From CATOSD01 sp965226695 (GTDB taxonomy: Bacteria > Chloroflexota > Dehalococcoidia > Lucifugimonadales > CATOSD01), in assembly GCA_965226695.1 (NCBI GenBank), contig OZ245405.1, forward strand, positions 2,480,001 through 2,544,000: a stretch of DNA of 64,000 nt. The letters run 5' to 3'. Positions 62,821 to 64,000 of the stretch are shown here, piece after piece. Position 1 is the first letter of the stretch. Every line of letters begins with the position of its first letter. A program made the translations under genes and the position numbers. The notes below the pieces were generated by a model. The model saw only the letters and a list, made by a program, of their open reading frames with translations, had not been told where the DNA came from and did not search any database.

Positions 62821-63641
62821 CGAATAACGGGCATTCGAGTATCCCCATGGGGCCCAGATACGGCAGCCACCCTTACGATGACGAGTATCCCGGCCGTATG
62901 ATTATCGTAGAAGGGATCGACGGCTCCGGGAAGAGCACCCAGTTAGACCTGCTGGCGAAGTGGCTTACGAGCCGCGACTACGTCACGGTGTTCACCGAGT
63001 GGAACTCCTCCCCCATAGTCAGGCGCACCACCAAGCGGGGCAAGGACGATCGCTCGCTGACGCCCATGTCCTTCAGCCTCATCCACGCCGCCGACTTCGC
63101 CAACCGCGTCTTCACGCAGATACTGCCTGCACTCAAGGCCGGCACCATCGTGCTGGCCGACCGCTACGTGTACACCGCCTTCGCCCGGGACAGCGCCCGC
63201 GGCGTCAACAGGGACTGGCTGCGGCGCGTCTACGCATTCGCCATCCGGCCCTCCCTGGCCCTGTACTTCAAGGTGCCTCTCGATGAGTCCATCCGCCGCA
63301 TCGTCACCGGGCGGGATGAGCTGGGCTACTACGAGTCCGGCCAGGACGTGATGCGGTCCTCCAAACGGGAGAAGGCCTTCCGGAAATTCCAGGGAGCGAT
63401 ACTCGAGGAGTACGACCGTCTCTCCAGCGAGTTCGAATTGGTGACCATCGACGCCACGCAGCCCATTCATGAGCAACAGCAGATGGTCCGGCAGTTGGTG
63501 GAACCCCTGCTCGCCGGCGTGATGCGGATGCCCAGCCACAGCGTTACCGACGCTCTTGTCAGCTCCGGCCTCACGGGGCGGTACATTCAGCAGTCCGGCT
63601 CCCGCCGGGTCCCGGAGCCCGCCACCGCAACCGACGGCTAA
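62817..63641 (+). CDS. Thymidylate-kinase-like protein (1)
   Basis: A 274-residue P-loop kinase. Walker A IVEGIDGSGKSTQLDLLAKW (residues 31-50), the DRY-type motif VLADRYVYTAFARDSARG, and EKAFRKFQGAILEEYDRLS near the lid are of the TMK fold. It is about 60 residues longer than usual, with an N-terminal lead and a C-terminal tail (SGSRRVPEPATATDG). It overlaps ppx (ATGA) and is followed 30 nt later by a paralogue, so it may not be the housekeeping tmk. Confidence 0.85.
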   Translation: MTNNGHSSIPMGPRYGSHPYDDEYPGRMIIVEGIDGSGKSTQLDLLAKWLTSRDYVTVFTEWNSSPIVRRTTKRGKDDRSLTPMSFSLIHAADFANRVFTQILPALKAGTIVLADRYVYTAFARDSARGVNRDWLRRVYAFAIRPSLALYFKVPLDESIRRIVTGRDELGYYESGQDVMRSSKREKAFRKFQGAILEEYDRLSSEFELVTIDATQPIHEQQQMVRQLVEPLLAGVMRMPSHSVTDALVSSGLTGRYIQQSGSRRVPEPATATDG

Positions 63642-63671
63642 TCCCCGAGCACGCAATCACGAGGCTAAACC

Positions 63672-64000
63672 ATGAACACGCCCAGATTCTACGGACACTC
63701 CCCACTGAACCTGGCGAATTCGGAGATGCCCGGGCACCTCATCGTCATCGAGGGGACCGACGGCGTTGGCCGCTCAACCCAGATAGCTCTCCTCAAGGAG
63801 TGGCTGGAGACGGAGGGGTACGCCGTTATGGACACCGGCTTCCGCCGGTCCGATCTCACGGGCAGCGGCATCGATCGGGCCATGCGAGGCCACACGCTTG
63901 ATCTCTTTACCCTGAATCTCTTCTATGCCACGGACTTCTGGGACCGCATGGAGAAGGCCATCGTGCCCGCCATGGAGGCGGGCATGGTGGTGCTGGCCGA
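63672..64000 (+). CDS. Thymidylate-kinase-like protein (2), 3' end cut off
   Basis: The first 109 residues are visible before the window ends. Its P-loop is EGTDGVGRSTQIALLKEW, where Arg replaces the invariant Lys of GxxxxGKS/T. The central part MVVLAD continues the TMK pattern. GAGG lies 8 nt upstream of the ATG. The paralogous gene directly upstream keeps the Lys, which suggests an active plus inactive pair. Confidence 0.8.
   Translation, partial: MNTPRFYGHSPLNLANSEMPGHLIVIEGTDGVGRSTQIALLKEWLETEGYAVMDTGFRRSDLTGSGIDRAMRGHTLDLFTLNLFYATDFWDRMEKAIVPAMEAGMVVLA

Overview
The window is a bacterial chromosome segment of high GC content. I infer a Chloroflexota bacterium of the Dehalococcoidia/SAR202 type, because it combines an 11-subunit complex I operon, a reductive-dehalogenase-like protein, several flavoprotein amine oxidases and GcvT-domain proteins, GMC and SDR oxidoreductases, hydantoinase/oxoprolinase genes and small Zn-ribbon proteins. 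This placement is inference; there is no rRNA gene to confirm it. No rRNA, tRNA or CRISPR array was seen.

Layout: (1) 1-1213 holds a cut-off pRiA4b ORF-3-like gene and a PIG-L/LmbE deacetylase. (2) 1344-13565, all on the minus strand, is a nuo operon read A-B-C-D-H-I-J-K-L-M-N, without nuoE, nuoF or nuoG. It is interrupted by foreign-looking genes: a hicBA toxin-antitoxin pair between nuoC and nuoD, a PaREP1/HEPN-like gene and a small membrane protein between nuoH and nuoI, and a VOC protein between nuoL and nuoM. NuoI has a tail of four near-identical repeats. A TTGACA-18-TACACT promoter lies just upstream of nuoA. (3) 13662-16104 is an AT-richer two-gene island: a SIR2-like domain fused to a Ser/Thr protein kinase, followed 3 nt later by a 152-residue protein of unknown family, with a dyad operator candidate upstream. 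This is the best candidate for an undescribed, probably anti-phage, system.

(4) 16327-22718, mostly plus strand, has a membrane FadF/HdrD-type iron-sulfur oxidoreductase, a zeta-like kinase with a small partner, a 53-residue Zn ribbon, an aldehyde dehydrogenase and lipoyl synthase; on the minus strand are two desulforedoxin-like microgenes behind a consensus promoter. (5) 22753-33235, minus strand, is a one-carbon and methylamine-type catabolic block: SDR, monomeric sarcosine oxidase, alpha/beta hydrolase, DmdA/GcvT-like protein, MTHFR, RdhA-like corrinoid/FeS protein and a sarcosine/dimethylglycine dehydrogenase-like fusion. Together they could oxidise N- or S-methyl compounds and pass C1 units to tetrahydrofolate.

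(6) 33516-43413 mixes a Cache lipoprotein, a PfkB protein lacking its catalytic Asp, a phosphotriesterase-like hydrolase, two S9 peptidases, a tyrosine phosphatase, YciI, DUF2269, cupin and SDR genes. (7) 43447-53823, minus strand, has an amidohydrolase and methyltransferase, ureABC without accessory genes, a deoxyribosyltransferase-like protein, HyuA/HyuB and a DAO flavoprotein; a cyclic-ureide to amino-acid route would fit. (8) 53927-57190 is a decayed stretch: an Fn3 secreted-protein gene broken by a 19-bp tandem duplication and a G-run slip, small ORFans, an IS1-like transposase remnant and a DUF1989 gene ending in a dispersed repeat. (9) 57353-64000 holds a GMC oxidoreductase, an M28-like peptidase, Ppx/GppA and two tandem thymidylate-kinase-like genes, the second cut by the window end.
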